From NCBI GenBank assembly GCA_030686995.1, contig CM060703.1:120386861-120450860 (forward strand): 64,000 nt of DNA, written 5' to 3'. The DNA comes from Artemisia argyi (taxonomy: Eukaryota; Streptophyta; Magnoliopsida; Asterales; Asteraceae). Of this stretch, positions 23,317 to 35,940 are shown in pieces; the stretch's first letter is position 1, and each line of letters opens with the position of its first letter. The position numbers and the translations under genes were made by a program. The notes under the pieces are model-generated. The model did not search any database, was not told the origin of the DNA, and saw only the letters and a program-made list of their open reading frames with translations.

Positions 23317-25943
23317 TATTGCTAGATAGAGAGTTTTTGCAATACAATGAGAGTTTTATGTCAAACATCAATTTTATGCCAAATACTTTTGTTTGAAAAT
23401 TATGCGCAGCCAATGTGCTCGAAAGAAAGTAGTTGAGCACATCGAAGGGTTTTCCAAAAGTATCCGTCAATTCATTTCCTGGAACAATTTTGATTCAAAA
23501 AAGAATCAGCCCATCGTTGCTTTCCAGTTGTCACTAGTTTGATCCATGAAGGATCTCACATGTCACCTACCAAGAGCTTGATTGATGTTCACTTAGAAGG
23601 ATTTCCATCTTCATCGTGAATAACTGCATATCACTCAGATGTTCTGGCAATACCGCATGGATAATGCGTAGGACTCTAAATATATTATCTTACTTTCCAC
23701 ATTGTGTGAAACAGTAAGCATATTGTAAATGTGTCCTAATGTGATTTATGGATGATCTCTTTGGCTCTAGACTCAATAGTGCGTTTTGATCCGCTCCTGG
23801 AAACTGGGGAGGCGTCTCCTATTTAGGTATCACATAGCTCGCAATGAGCGGTCGATACATTGCACAAGGTTCCCCGTGAGAATGAAACAAGCTCTTTTAC
23901 GAGAACTTGAGTGGTTGGGAAGTTTAGTGCAGTGCGTCATTGGGTCCATGACGTCTTGTCTTCAATACCTGTGTTACCTTAGTAACAGCCAGTAGCTTAT
24001 GAATTGAACACAGTTTCTGCCCTAAGGTTGAATATATGGAGGGCTATTTCTTTTCACCCTTTCTCAAAACATTTCTTTTTCATTCTTCAACCCCTTCAGT
24101 GCTTACCGACACATCATCACTAGAACCTTGTTGGGTTTGTTCCAGTCCTAACTCTATCTCAGTCGGTAGTCTTCCCTTTCTCACTTTTCTCCTTTTTTCA
24201 ATCATTCCTAAGGACTTCTCATCTATCTAGTGGATTGTCCCTGGGAAGATCCTTCCGGTTCTGGTGGATCATGGGAACTCATACCTAACCTTAACCATCC
24301 TTATAACTCCAGGCATTAATGTAAATGGTCGGTCTTTGGTATTATTCCATAAACGCCTTTTGCTCCCCCTTAATATGTGCATCGGTATTCGAAAGAGTTT
24401 AGCACATATGTGGGAGCATGTTATTGAGTCCAAAAGATCACATTATGATTATCAGATTTCATATTTAAATCACATTCTCTCCCCTGATCAAAAATTTCAA
24501 ATCTTTCGAGATTTTGGATCTCAATTGATTTAAATAAGTTAGAAAACGTTTGGGAGAAAATGTGGCCAGGTTAAACTTTGTCTAATAATAGGAACATTTT
24601 TTTAGCTCCCCCTTAATTTATGAGGGGGACGGTTATGTGTCAAAATTGATGAGTTTATAAATGATTTTGAGTTCAACGAGAAACTAATGAAAAATTCATG
24701 CATTGATACATAATAGCAAATGTTTATTCACTACTTATGATGTACAAAGAAAAACATTTGATGATCTAAAATAAAATTTGAAATCACTCTCCCCCTCAAT
24801 CTATGACCATTTGTACATTTAAAATTTTGTGAAAAATTAAACATTTTTGTCATAGATTGAGTGGCAAATTTTATGAGAAACTTAAGTCCAATTGTTTATC
24901 AAATATTGTTTTAAATCACCATTTTAAATACAAAATATTTTTCTGAAGAATCATAGATGGAAAAATATTTGTTTTGGTAAAAGAAGACTTCTCTTCTTAA
25001 AAAAGAAATAATGCACCGAAACGTACATTAAATCGAAGAAACACGGATATAAAGTAATCCGTGCCCGTGTGAACATCACCCAGTGAGAGGAACAACCGTC
25101 TTTTTGGCGACATGCTTTCCCCATTTTGAAGAACGGGTTGCTATCTGAAGTATTAGCAAGCCATAATTTTAAGTCTGGGTTACAGCCTGAAATGACTGCA
25201 AACCATTTTGAGAGAATTTTTTGAGAAACGACATATTTTAGAAAATATTATTTTAAAAGATAGAAAAAAACTCTCGCTCAAGTGTATGTATGAATCCGTG
25301 TCATTATTGAATGACATTTCCAAAAACGTGCATAATATTGATTATACGAGAGACATGTCGCAAGAAGAATATTTTTTTGAGTTTTTATATTTTTCAAATT
25401 TTTATGGTTTTTGTCGGTTTTATATTTTTCTATTTTTCTTTTTGGCTTTAAAATATGTACAAAGTATATTATTTAGTTTAAGAGAATGTTGAAAAGAGTA
25501 CCGAAATAAGGATATTGTTCAGCACGTTGTAGAAGTTAGTAGTCAACATCTCTTAAACTTCCACCATCAAAGCTTTCGATGCTCCTGAATAATCTTCTGA
25601 AATTGAGCCTTCTCACTGTGAAGCTTTGATAGATCAGCAACGTATCATCTCACGCTTGGATAGTTCTTCTCATCTTTCTTCCTGCTGAAGGCTGAAGTAA
25701 CGCGTACCAAAAAGTATCCAGAGACCACTTCCCCCAATTAGTTGAAATGATGCCATCAGTCTCATCCCGAAGTACACACACAATCAATTGTGTACGTCGT
25801 TTGTCATCATAAACTGTTTCTTACATCTCTTCCCCCACGTAGATGGAATAATGCACCAAAATAACGAGTAAAATACTAATTTTCTCTGCGGTAATGACAT
25901 TTGTCTTCCCGGAATAACTTCAATTAAGACGAAGTATAAAGCT

Positions 25944-26714
25944 CATCATGTGTACTTGTTGTGCGTTCCGATGTATGTCTCCTTCCCCCTTGCTGGTTTT
26001 GATACCTCATAATCAGCAACACATTTTAGGCACATATACATGAAATCTTGTGAGAAGAACACAATTAGCTCAAATGTATCCTATGAGAATCAACTTGCTG
26101 AAGAGCAATGTGAGCACATCTAATTAAGTATTTTAACACATACTTTTCACTCTCCCCTAATTAGTGCTCTCCCTCAAACTAGCAACCTTTCAAATGAGTG
26201 CCTTGAATATGAAGAAGTCTTTTGATAACTAAATGCATATCGTCTTTAGTCTTCTAACAGGTAACGGAGAATGTAGAACAGACTATAGACTCGACCTTCT
26301 TCAATGTTGTCCAATTAGGGAATAGGATATCAATATCTCCATCTCACCAAATGCTTTCCACTTATATTACATATACCAAATTAGCCCATAATGTACACAT
26401 GTACCAAATACAAGAAGAAATGATACCACCAAAGTAACAGGTTGAAGCACTGATCATCACTGCGGATAACAACTCCGGAATAACTGATTAAGCTCGATCA
26501 TGTGAACCTATTGTGCGTCCCTGATGTACACATTTCTCTCTCCCCTGATGGTTGCGATTAATCAACCCGTGATGTGCACATGAAGTGATAATACCAAAGT
26601 AAAAAGTTGAACCACTGATCATCTTTAATTTGTTTCATAAGACATTAATCCCGATCATGTGAACTTGTTGTGCGTCCTTGGTGTACACATTCCTCTCCCC
26701 TGATGGTTGTGATT
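25944..26714. repeat. Three dispersed copies of a 60-bp unit in E1
   Basis: The unit contains GATCATGTGAACTTGTTGTG then GTGTACACATTCCTCTCCCC and TGATGGTTG. Copies start near 25944 (most diverged), 26496 and 26653. Each includes one of the CT-rich boxes. Confidence 0.75.
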
Positions 26715-28020
26715 TATCGGAATCATCATAATGATGTGTACATGAAGCATTAACTGGAATCCCTTCATCACTAATAATATCAGCTTGTGAGAAGATGTCG
26801 ATAACCCTTACGAGTCCTGAACTGAAGTATTTAGGAGTCATGAGATGATGACTAATTGAGTTTGCTCCCCCTCAATTAGGCCATCGTATGTAAAGAGCCT
26901 CTTCAAAACTTGTGAAGTTTCTGAATCGGCTCCTCCTCAAACTGACCATTCCCTTTTATAGATTCAACACTTTAACGTCAGGATCACGTTTGAGGGTCTT
27001 GATATTAACAACCTTCTTATTTGTCTGAATCAGTCAAACAAATGGAGTACTAAATGATAACACCAAGTTCGAATCCCAGAAGTAACTATAGAACTCGAAC
27101 AAAGTAACAAACCACGGAATATGTCGGAGTGGAAGACGCCGATCTCCCTGACACGAATAATGAAGCTCGATCCCTTCGTGACTTATAACCCCAGCATACA
27201 CATTTCTCCTCCTACGAAGGAATAGAAAGAACACACACCTATTCTCCCCCTCAAAAGTGGCATGCTAATGCCATTTTTGCCATAGTCGTAAGGAAAAGGA
27301 CATACGCTTGTTCTCCCCCTCAAAAATGGCATGCAATGACAGTTTTGCCATAGTTGAGATTCCATGATGGCTGAAATTTATCAGATGCAGCATAAATATT
27401 TGTGTAGCACCAAAAACTACTACGAAGAAGATGATGATTAAAACACTCTTGAAGCAGCCCCTCTTTTGTTTCCTCATCAATGGTTTAGCAAATGAAGTGT
27501 TCCATGCAGCTTGTAATAAGCCTAAACCACTTGTTGAAATGTGTTAAACCTTAGAGGTAGAAAATATCTACGTATAATAGCCGAATGATCATTCTACAAA
27601 CATCATCAACATGTAGTATCTTCATCCTTTCCCTTCTCCCCCTCAAAAATTGCATATGCCTGTTTGTAATTTTTGATTGAATAAGTGAAGCACAAAAATA
27701 TAATCCAATGTATGTCGATCCACTTGATGACTGTACGAACATGGGAAAAGCATGAAGCTTGTTGACGAGAATGGTCATAAATAAGAAGTCTCTCTTCTTT
27801 CTAAGATAAGGTGCACTGAAACGTACACCTTTCTTTTCTTTGAGGAATGGGGCCTAAAGTGTTATCTGCAAACGCCATAATGTTGAAGAACGAGGCTTGA
27901 ACCGTTGTGTCTAAACGTCATCTCTCTCTTTTACTCTTCTCTCTGCTAACCTGTTACCAACCCCATTATCATTCTGTCGGCTATATGTCGTGACTACGGA
28001 TGGAGAAAAACCCAATATGA

Positions 28021-29600
28021 TGAACTTGAGACTGAAGTAAAATAACCCAAACTTGTGACTTAAGCTTGCACTAATGTGTGACAAAGAGCAGTGTAGAGAG
28101 TTCGTATAACATCGAATCCCTAAGTACTCTATACTCTTCAACCAACCAACCATCAAGTATGAGATGTACATCACCTCTTGAATATCCATAACTTCGTGTG
28201 ACACTGAGCACTACAACGTAACTCCTTAAAATGATAGTTATTTTGTGGTAATAGAAAGGAAGAATCCCAAAAATAACTAGATATCCAAGTCTTCGTCATT
28301 GTAAAGGTTAAAGGCTCGAACAAGGATCTCGAAGAATCTTCATCCAACCACCCCGATATCTTCAGATACTAAGTACACGCACCCGTGAAATTTCACTTCA
28401 ACCTTAAATAAATAATAATGAATTAACGCCGTAGTCACCTCTTGTGGTTTCCATTCCCAAATCTAGCCCTTATTGATATTTTGAATGAACTTTGATAATG
28501 GTTTCATCCTGATCTTGTCAAACACACATAATCCCCATAAAACATTGTTATAACCAAAATGCCTTTAAGGATATCAATAAGAAATCATCCAATACATGAA
28601 GTACATCCATTATCCTTTCTTAGAAGTAGAAACTGTAGTACCATAATCAATTAAGATCCGGAAATGCACTTTTCTTTCTCCAGGATAGTTTCATCATCAC
28701 GGGATTTTACAAATCTATCATTTAAACTGAGAAATAGGTTCTTTCGCGGGATTTTACAAAACCAAGAAGAAACCGTGAGACAATGATTAATTGAACGTGT
28801 TTTGACTATTTAGTTTTGGTGGATATCTGTTTAGGGGAACATGCAAGAGATCAACAACAATTCATCTCACTTATGTAGAATACTTCATAAACCATGCTAA
28901 GTAAAGTGGTATAAACTACTTCCCCTGGAGGTTGACCTTATATCATCAAAGTACATGTATCTCCTCCAATGGTGGTTTCAAGCTTTCGGAAGCATCATTT
29001 GATGTGTACGACCATATTCCCGAAAAGATCTTGTGACGTATCATTGACATTCTGTAGCATTAAATATCCCATGAGAATTGCTGATCACATCTCAACCTTT
29101 GAACAATGTGGCAAACAACCCAACCTTGTATTCTTTTGGCTATTGCTGTGACCACTTGGTGAAGTAGACCCGATATACCAGACTTGAAAATGAAGTAGAA
29201 TTCCCCAAATTTGTTACTTAAGCTTGCACTGTTGTTGGAAGAACGGTGTAGAGAATTAATGCTCCAAGCAAATCTCTTAAGTACTCAATGCTATCCCAAA
29301 GCATAAGACTATCATCACCTCTTGCGATTATCCACAACTACATTAGCGTGTGACACTGAGTACAATAACGTAACTCCTTTAAGTGATAGTTAACCAGGTC
29401 TTCAACCATCCACCCCGACTGCTGGTAACTAGATAAGCCAAGTCTTCAAATCAAATCTAAATCATGAGCAAGTTAGCATTGAAAGTCATGCATCCAACCA
29501 ACCCCAACTTCAAGATAAAATAAGTACGCGCATTCGTGAAAACCACTTCTATCTCAAATAAGTGATACCAAATAAACTCCGTGATCACTTGATATTCCAT
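28021..29600. repeat. Diverged internal duplication in E1, offset about 1.16 kb
   Basis: Segments 28021-28240 and 29180-29400 share blocks such as TTAAGCTTGCACT, GTGTAGAGA and CGTAACTCCTT. Segments 28330-28445 and 29487-29600 share CATCCAACCA and AAGTACACGCACCCGTGAAA (as AAGTACGCGCATTCGTGAAA). The order is the same, so this is an old tandem duplication. Confidence 0.7.
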
Positions 29601-31637
29601 GTACAAATTCTCAACCATCTTGACATTTTAGTGAATCTTGATTAGTATCTTTTACACAATATGCCAAAATTCTTCAGAAAATTGGGGTTTGAAAATAAGG
29701 GTTTTGTATGTTGAGTTTTGACAAAATACCAATTATTTTGTGAAACCTTGTGAAATTTGTGAGACCAAAATACCACTCCTTTTGCCTAAGAAAATGCTAA
29801 AGTTATCACAATGTATTAAAATACAGTAGATTATAAAATGTTCAGCCCATACTTAAACATTTTCCTATTCCAAAACTTTATTACAACCCAACACTTCAAT
29901 ATTTCATATAAGCCCAAGTCATAAAAGTAATTTCAGCCTAATAGTCATTTGAAGTATTGTTGCAGCCCAAAACCTGCGCAAAGAAAAATAGACCCAGTCC
30001 GTCACCACATCTGATCCAATAACAACCCTAATATTAGGAGTATAAGACATCCCTTAATCACACCACTTAACGCTAATCATTCTAAAAAAATCCGCCCCTT
30101 TTTTTTCATCTCACTATCCTCTCACCTCAACTAATTCAGATCTTGTCTCAAATCGATCCAAATCACAATGATTAATCAAACACCCTCATCAACAAGGGTA
30201 ATCCCTTTCATTTGTTAATTCATTCGGTATAATCTAAATCAATAAACAAAGCAGACCCTAGTTTCTTATCTCATCAAACACATAGTAACATTCCCTTATT
30301 CCTACAAGTATACTCGGATCACATAGGCTCAAGGGATACAATAACACCTTCGATTCCATTCAGACCCATGAGTGAAGAACTTAACAATATTACGACTTCA
30401 AGATCCATGATGGGTCACGGTAAGGTCATATTTTGTTTTTGTGTTTCTTTGAACGAATCAAAGAGGGTTATAACATACTTGTTATACATCCATCTTTTCT
30501 GTTGTTCGGATAATAAGTGAAGCATAGTCTGCCACAATGGTCATTGATGAGTTTTTCTTTCGTGTATTTGAACACTGAGGTTAGATATGCATTGTATACA
30601 GCACACGAATAAGAAAAGAATCTAACATCATAAAATCTTTACATTTTGTTTGAGTTTTTTGTCAACGAAACAAGAAGACGATTATAACATACATGTTATA
30701 AAACATTTTCTTATTGTGTTTCGAATATTGAGCATGAAATATAACCTTCAAACAGTGATCGATGATGATATAATATTTCGTGTTAGAATGACCACGGGTC
30801 TTTGTCTACTTTTGTAACACACGAAATAAAAATCTGAGATTTTTTTACTTTTGCTTTAAGTCCGAGTCTTGTTGGTTGTTTGAGATGTAGTTGTGATCAG
30901 TTAGTGGATTAAGAAAGTGACACTGGAGTTGTTGGTTCTGTGGTTAGGATAAAATTGAATCAGATGTGTTGAAACTGAAGTTGGTCTTGGATCTGATATG
31001 TTTAGGCTTGGCTGTGGTTAATTGCTTTACTGATCATCCAATTCCTTTTTATTTTCTTTTATTGGACAAATCGGTACATTTCACAAAATTTTGGCAGCAT
31101 ATCATTTAGATTTGTTAATAAAATTGATTTTCATAGAGCAACTCGCTACACCATTTCATTGCAACTCGCTACATCAAATCTTGTAAGTGTACTTTTTGTC
31201 TTTTTCCCTTTCATAGCTACAAACCAAACTGGTGGACCTTAACCCAGCTAAGAAATACTATAAATGACAAACAAGCAATCAAGAATCATAGCAAGTCGCT
31301 ACCAAGAACATCTCTTTTTGACACAACTCGCTACCAAGAAATAATTCAAAATTCCGACCATATTCCGACCACTATATGACCACAGATTCATTATAATGGT
31401 ACAAGAAACAAGATGAGTTTTACACAAAAGACTGTTAACAAGGGAAAAAAAGACCAAGTAGCAGATGTAAACCTTGGAAATGACTATTCTGACTTTTGAC
31501 CAAATATGATATTGGTACTATAGAACACGAATAAAAACTGTTTTTTTACAAAAAATTCTAGTAAACAGAAGTTGGTAAAAAAAAACTTCTAAACAGTAAT
31601 CGAACCATAAATAAATCAACAAAGTAACACAACCAAT

Positions 31638-31650
31638 CTCTTATGCCAAT
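31638..31650 (-). other. E1 primer-binding site, degenerate
   Basis: On the minus strand the LTR end is followed by ATTGGCATAAGAG, which matches the initiator-Met site TGGTATCAGAG at all but two positions. Confidence 0.6.
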
Positions 31651-32018
31651 TGTAGGACCGAAACATGTTGATTATTGTGGTGAATTCGGGAGGTCTTGGA
31701 TTGTGGAAGAGCAAGTTCTTCATTGTTAAAGTTAGAGAGAGAAAGTGAGTAGAGAGAGGTGGGAGGATTTCTTTTAGAGAGAAAACTTCACACTTGTGTG
31801 TGTATTATGAAATCAACCAACCCTTCCCTTGTGTGGGAAGGGGTATATATACACTTATAATATACGCCCTCCTGTGGGCTGTGGATCAGGTGTACAGTGG
31901 GTAAAGACCCGTCCGTCCTCCACGGTGTGACTATATCTAATCTAATATATACAAAACTAAGAGCTTTGCTAAGTATGTAAATACATGGGGTGACCGAACC
32001 TTTTTCTTAATCCTAACA
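31651..32018 (-). repeat. E1 5' LTR
   Basis: 368 bp, partner of 12796-13163. A TATATATA box lies at about 31843-31850 for transcription toward lower coordinates. It is followed on the right by target duplication TCCAA (32019-32023). Confidence 0.92.
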
Positions 32019-32023
32019 TCCAA

Positions 32024-33880
32024 TCCGGATCCTTCTTGGCTACTATTTTCAATCTAGTCCTTCTTCTTTTTCCTAACGACCATTAGTGTTTTATTTGAGA
32101 GATTAATAATTATTCATAACTTAATATAATAATTATTAATCATTGAAACTCATAAGTAATGTATGCAATCCCGAAGTCTCGTGCTCGAATCCGGACATAT
32201 GACATTAATTTTTATCCGCAAAACTAAGAATATCAACATTTTATATTTTTCTAGTAGCTAGGCAAATGTATAGCTTATAATTGAATTTAATGTCCAACAT
32301 TATTTGTTGATCTACTAAAGTGTGTTCGTTGAGAAGTGAAGGGACATTTGAGGTTAAGGAGAGATCCAGAAGTACCCTTGGTTGCAGAGAATAGTTTAGA
32401 AGGTAATAATTACAGGTACATATATATTGGTTAACCCTAATCAGAAAACTTAAAGTAATATATCAATTATGTTAGTAATTCGGGTCATGATAATCAAAGG
32501 TTGCGGTATAAATTCTTGAATCATGTAATAGTTCACTTTCCTGATACAATATTTCGACCCTATTTGGTGCCTTGGGTTACATGAAATTTGTATAGAGATA
32601 ACACAAGAATGACACTCCAATTCTAGGCACAAGAAAGAGAGCAAAATATTGGATAATTAGTTGTGTTTGTTCTTGATATGTAAATGTTCATCTTAAAAGA
32701 CCAAATTGTGTTTATATGTATATATAAGCTCACGGTGGTTGTATAGAAAGGTTGTTCCTCTTATAATGAAAAGTCACACACTTTTGTAATAGTCCAAACA
32801 ACTTCCTTTAAATCTGTCTTGCAACAGTTTTGTGATAACCAAAAACTGTCGCTAACTGCCATCATTAAAGACATGTATATATGGATAATTTAGTGACACA
32901 CGAATTCTGTCACTATATTTCCCGTTACAATAACGACCTTTTCCATTTTCCGTACCCGAAATCAAGTTAATTAGTTTATACAAGTGTGCACTGCTTACCT
33001 TCGAACTCGTAATATAACTTAAGTTGAAATCCATTTGATTTCGAGTAAATCACCATTACACCAAAATGATCGATGACACAAAAATAACCAAGAAATTATG
33101 GGATTGACTCTAATTACTGGACACCAATTCAAAAACCCAATAAGACTTCTCCTAGTTATAGGTTACCTAATACTCCTTTACAAAAATGTTGTAGAAATCT
33201 CAGCAATTAGTTCAGAAATCTCAACAATTAGTTCAGATCACCACTTTATCTCAACAATCTATGACAATTCCAAAGACTTACCTTCAATTTTTTCAAATAA
33301 ATGTGCACCATTGACCCATGAGAAACAGTAACTTTGGGGAGCCACCAAGATTTTACAATGGTTATTTTCAATTAAGAAAAGGCTCCCACCGTTATTATTA
33401 GACCAAAAGGCTCCCACCCTTGGCGAAATTGGCGATAGTGTGATACCCAAACAACCTAAATCACATATCATTATTATATTCTATCCGGCTGACTACAAGG
33501 AATTCGTATACATAATATATATTATTATTGTTCTTGACGAGCGTGCATCTATAATCAACAATTATTTTAGGTACATATCATTCACATTTGTAGTTCAGAT
33601 TCATAAAATATATTATAAGCCCGACTAAATCGATTGGGTTTCTGATTGGTTTTATGTTTTAATCATTATTTGATACATATCACCATTGTGCCTAAACTAT
33701 CTATATGTCATAATGGAGGTTGGTTAGTGGATTGGCTCGATCGTTTTGAAACCTTAACTTTGTAGGGTTTCTATTATTTCTTTCCTACTAATCATTGTTA
33801 TGCGTTTATGTTCATGGGTTGCTTGTGGTTTCTGATGCTATTGTTCATAGGTTTTTTGGGGATGGAGCAAGGTTGTTTTA
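32024..33880. other. Unassigned AT-rich sequence
   Basis: No gene could be supported. The open frames are short and unlike any protein I know. A 21-base tandem duplicate (AAATCTCAGCAATTAGTTCA) lies at about 33196-33238, and a pair of GGCTCCCACC motifs at about 33380 and 33409. A possible SINE head is listed separately. Confidence 0.5.
32990..33070 (-). repeat. Possible tRNA-derived SINE head
   Basis: On the minus strand TGGTGTAATGG (33063-33053) fits the Pol III A-box pattern at every constrained position, and GTTCGAAGG (33006-32998) fits the B box except for the last base. The spacing of about 46 bp is acceptable for a tRNA-related promoter. No cloverleaf, poly(A) tail or target duplication could be shown, so this is tentative. 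Confidence 0.3.
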
Positions 33881-34002
33881 GCCAAACAGGGGTGGGGGTG
33901 GGAGAGGTGTTAAGGAGAAAAGTGGTGTTGTACCTTCTACGAAGGCTATTGAGGTTACGTTCGTAGTATCATCGTCTGTTCTGGAAGATTCTGTGGATCA
34001 CA

Positions 34003-34537
34003 GTGAATACTGAAGATGTGAATGTGGGGCAGACACCGTCTAGCCCTAATGTTAACCTAAAACTAGGTACTTCTTATGCTAATTTATTTTCTACTGGTTC
34101 GAGTAAGAAGGCTATGAATTTTCGCTCCTTATTTACTCCAGGGGGAAACGGGGTTGTTGTGGTTGTTCCAGTGGAGTCTATTAGAGCTATCAGTGCACAG
34201 TTTACTAATACAGTATATGGATTCTTCTTGGGTAAGCGTGTGGCTTACCCCGTGGTAGATATGGACTAGTAAAATCAATGCTTAACTCGTCTACAAGGAT
34301 ATTCTCAATCCATTTTAGCTCTATGGATGGTTTGGATACAATGCTTGAAAATGGTCCATGGTTTCTTCGTAATAATCCGCTTATTCTGAAAAAGTGGGAT
34401 CTGGATGAGAACTTATTAAAAGAAGATGTGGGTAATGTTCCGGTGTGGGTTAAACTTCATGGTGTCCCTATGACTGCATTTAGTGAGGATGGTTTGAGTG
34501 CTATTGCTACTTAGCAAGGTACTCCTGTCACGCTTGA
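34003..34537 (+). pseudogene. DUF4283-domain gene fragment (LINE-ORF1/zinc-knuckle type)
   Basis: The frame from 34003 reads LGTSYANLFSTG, FRSLFTPGGNG, VESIRAISAQF and TVYGFFLGKRVAYPVVD. After a deletion with frame change near 34255-34262 it resumes in another frame with YGLVKSMLNSSTR, SIHFSSMDGLDTMLENGPWF, NPLILKKWD and VPVWVKLHGVPMTAFSEDGL. These are hallmark stretches of the DUF4283 family, nucleic-acid-binding proteins related to the first ORF of plant LINEs. A stop at 34512-34514 interrupts the end, and the E2 LTR cuts the gene off immediately after a TLD-like segment. The C-terminal zinc knuckle and any downstream reverse transcriptase would lie beyond E2, outside the window. Confidence 0.8.
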
Positions 34538-35611
34538 TGATGCGGGATCACAAAACTCACAAAATTTTTACTTCTCAATGGATCTTGAGAAACTTGCAGT
34601 CTTCCAGGCAGTGTACCTGACATGTGTAGTATAGTGAGTGGCTAGTACCGAGGGATTGATTGTTCTCTAGAGGAATAGCGTCGTTAGGGTTGAAAACGAC
34701 GTTAACTAGGTCTAGAGGTGAGAGATGATTCTTTTTGTATTTATTATATTTTATGAAAGCAGGTAAAATCTCGGGTATTAGATGAGTGGGCAGAATTAGT
34801 TACTCGTCAACTAACCCAAAAACTACTAATAAACAAAAATAAAATAAAATAACAAGAAAGTAAATATGGTGAACTACTTATAAGAGGAAAATGTGTTTAC
34901 TTAGATTTCACTACTCCCTAGTTATCTCCTATTGATTTGTCAGAATTGTTTGGATGAAGGATTGTATTCCTTAATACCATTCGTAGGGGTATGTGCAGCC
35001 TTCCCCAACCCTATGAGTTTCTATCTATGCTTATGTCGACACGTTTAGTATCCTAAAATAGCCTCATTAATAGTCCCTCATGCATTAAATATAATCAATA
35101 AAACTGTATTACACATCCGATTACGTTTCTTAAGACGTTAAAGCTAGTTATCGTATAGGAGATTTAGCCAGTTTTCTTATGCCTAACGCTAGTCTATCAA
35201 ACAATCATTAACAAATCAACAATCAATAATCAATAACTAGGTTTCATTAGATCTAAGCAAACACTTAGAAATCTAAGCTAGCATGTTAAAGTAAAGAAAA
35301 GACAAACAATTAATCAAACAACACATAGACATATTTAATGATTAAATAGGGAGCTTATCCTTAATTACCATAGGGATCCTTTTATAGGCATAAGGAAAAC
35401 CCTAAGTCGGTTTACAATACTTGAACGGCAAGTAAACTAATACTAATCTAATTCTATAATATTCTAATAACTTAGCATTACAATCCTTTGACAATATTGC
35501 GTAACAGTCCTTTATCTTAGAAGTACTTTGACTTTTCTTCATGCACAAGCAGTACTTTGACACAAGCAGTACTTTGAACTTCAGTAGTACTTTGATCGTC
35601 ATATCCCAACA
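34538..35611 (-). repeat. E2 3' LTR
   Basis: On the minus strand it starts TGTTGGGATATGACG at 35611 and ends CCCGCATCA at 34538, 1074 bp. A TATAAAAGG box is at about 35378-35388 on that strand. From about 35350 to 34538 it is similar, in reverse complement, to E4's LTR from about 45600 to 46449, while the upstream 260 bases are unrelated. Confidence 0.82.
35378..35388 (-). promoter_or_regulatory. TATA box of E2 LTR
   Basis: CCTATAAAAGG on the minus strand, about 225 bases inside the LTR, the expected U3 position for the element's own transcript. No downstream start site can be fixed from sequence alone. Confidence 0.6.
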
Positions 35612-35626
35612 ATCCTCCCCTAACTT
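35612..35626 (-). other. E2 polypurine tract
   Basis: AAGTTAGGGGAGGAT on the minus strand abuts the LTR start TGTTGGG. This fixes the LTR as a 3' LTR and the element as minus-strand. Confidence 0.85.
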
Positions 35627-35631
35627 GAATT

Positions 35632-35940
35632 CTACTTGCTTGATTTCAAGTTCCTTTTGTTATTTTTAACTTCAATATCTTTATCTTCAAGGAAAGATTG
35701 AGTCTTTATCTTCTTTCTGACTTGTTTATCAAAGTACGCTTTATCAGCAGTATATGATATCTTTACAGAAATAAATCTTTTCAGCAACTCAGCAATATTT
35801 GGCAAATTGTACATCAAATCATAGAGTTTCATGCTATTCTCATCACTTCCAGGTGTGTTAACTCCTGTGAGAGGTGAATCATTGAAAATTAATGGATTTA
35901 GATGTCTCTTTACCAAAGCCATTAACTCTTGAGTAGCCAA
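35632..35940 (-). CDS. Small open frame of unknown function in E2 3' region
   Basis: A 102-codon frame beginning MATQELMALVKRHLNPLIF, with a soluble, lysine-rich tail (KNNKRNLKSSK). Its first 15 codons lie inside the last unit of the hairpin repeat array, which shows that the start is probably accidental. No family is recognised and it lies only 6 bp from the polypurine tract. It may be a remnant of the 3' ORF's C-terminal region or chance. Confidence 0.3.
   Translation of the reverse strand: MATQELMALVKRHLNPLIFNDSPLTGVNTPGSDENSMKLYDLMYNLPNIAELLKRFISVKISYTADKAYFDKQVRKKIKTQSFLEDKDIEVKNNKRNLKSSK

Larger units (their letters stand above)
23322..31637 (-). other. E1 interior, about 8.3 kb with no recognisable gene
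   Basis: No frame longer than about 100 codons and no gag or pol motif was found on either strand. What can be seen is structure: a dozen pyrimidine boxes of the form CTCCCCCTCAA between about 24370 and 27650, each reading as a polypurine-tract-like box on the element's own strand; three copies of a 60-base unit; and a diverged duplication about 1.16 kb apart (28021-29600). The part at about 30060-30420 has promoter- or leader-like CT-rich sequence (CTCACTATCCTCTCACCTC) before a short ATG frame, which might be a captured host fragment; this is a guess. Confidence 0.65.
12796..32018 (-). mobile_element. E1: LTR retrotransposon, minus strand, gene-poor interior, host of element A
   Basis: Two 368-bp LTRs bound it, and the 5-bp target duplication TCCAA is present at 12791-12795 and 32019-32023. 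Orientation is minus: on that strand the LTR runs TGTTAGGATT to GGTCCTACA, a degenerate initiator-Met primer site follows the right-hand copy, and a polypurine tract precedes the left-hand copy. The LTRs differ at about 10 of 368 positions by eye (2.7%). Without the inserted element A (9467 bp plus a 5-bp duplication) the unit is about 9.75 kb, of which about 9 kb is interior with no recognisable gag or pol. This resembles a large non-autonomous derivative; the lineage is not assigned. Confidence 0.9.

Noticed and set aside
24264..25492. Frames of 89 and 94 codons in the E1 interior
   Set aside because: No family resemblance, low complexity at the ends, and on the strand opposite to the element.
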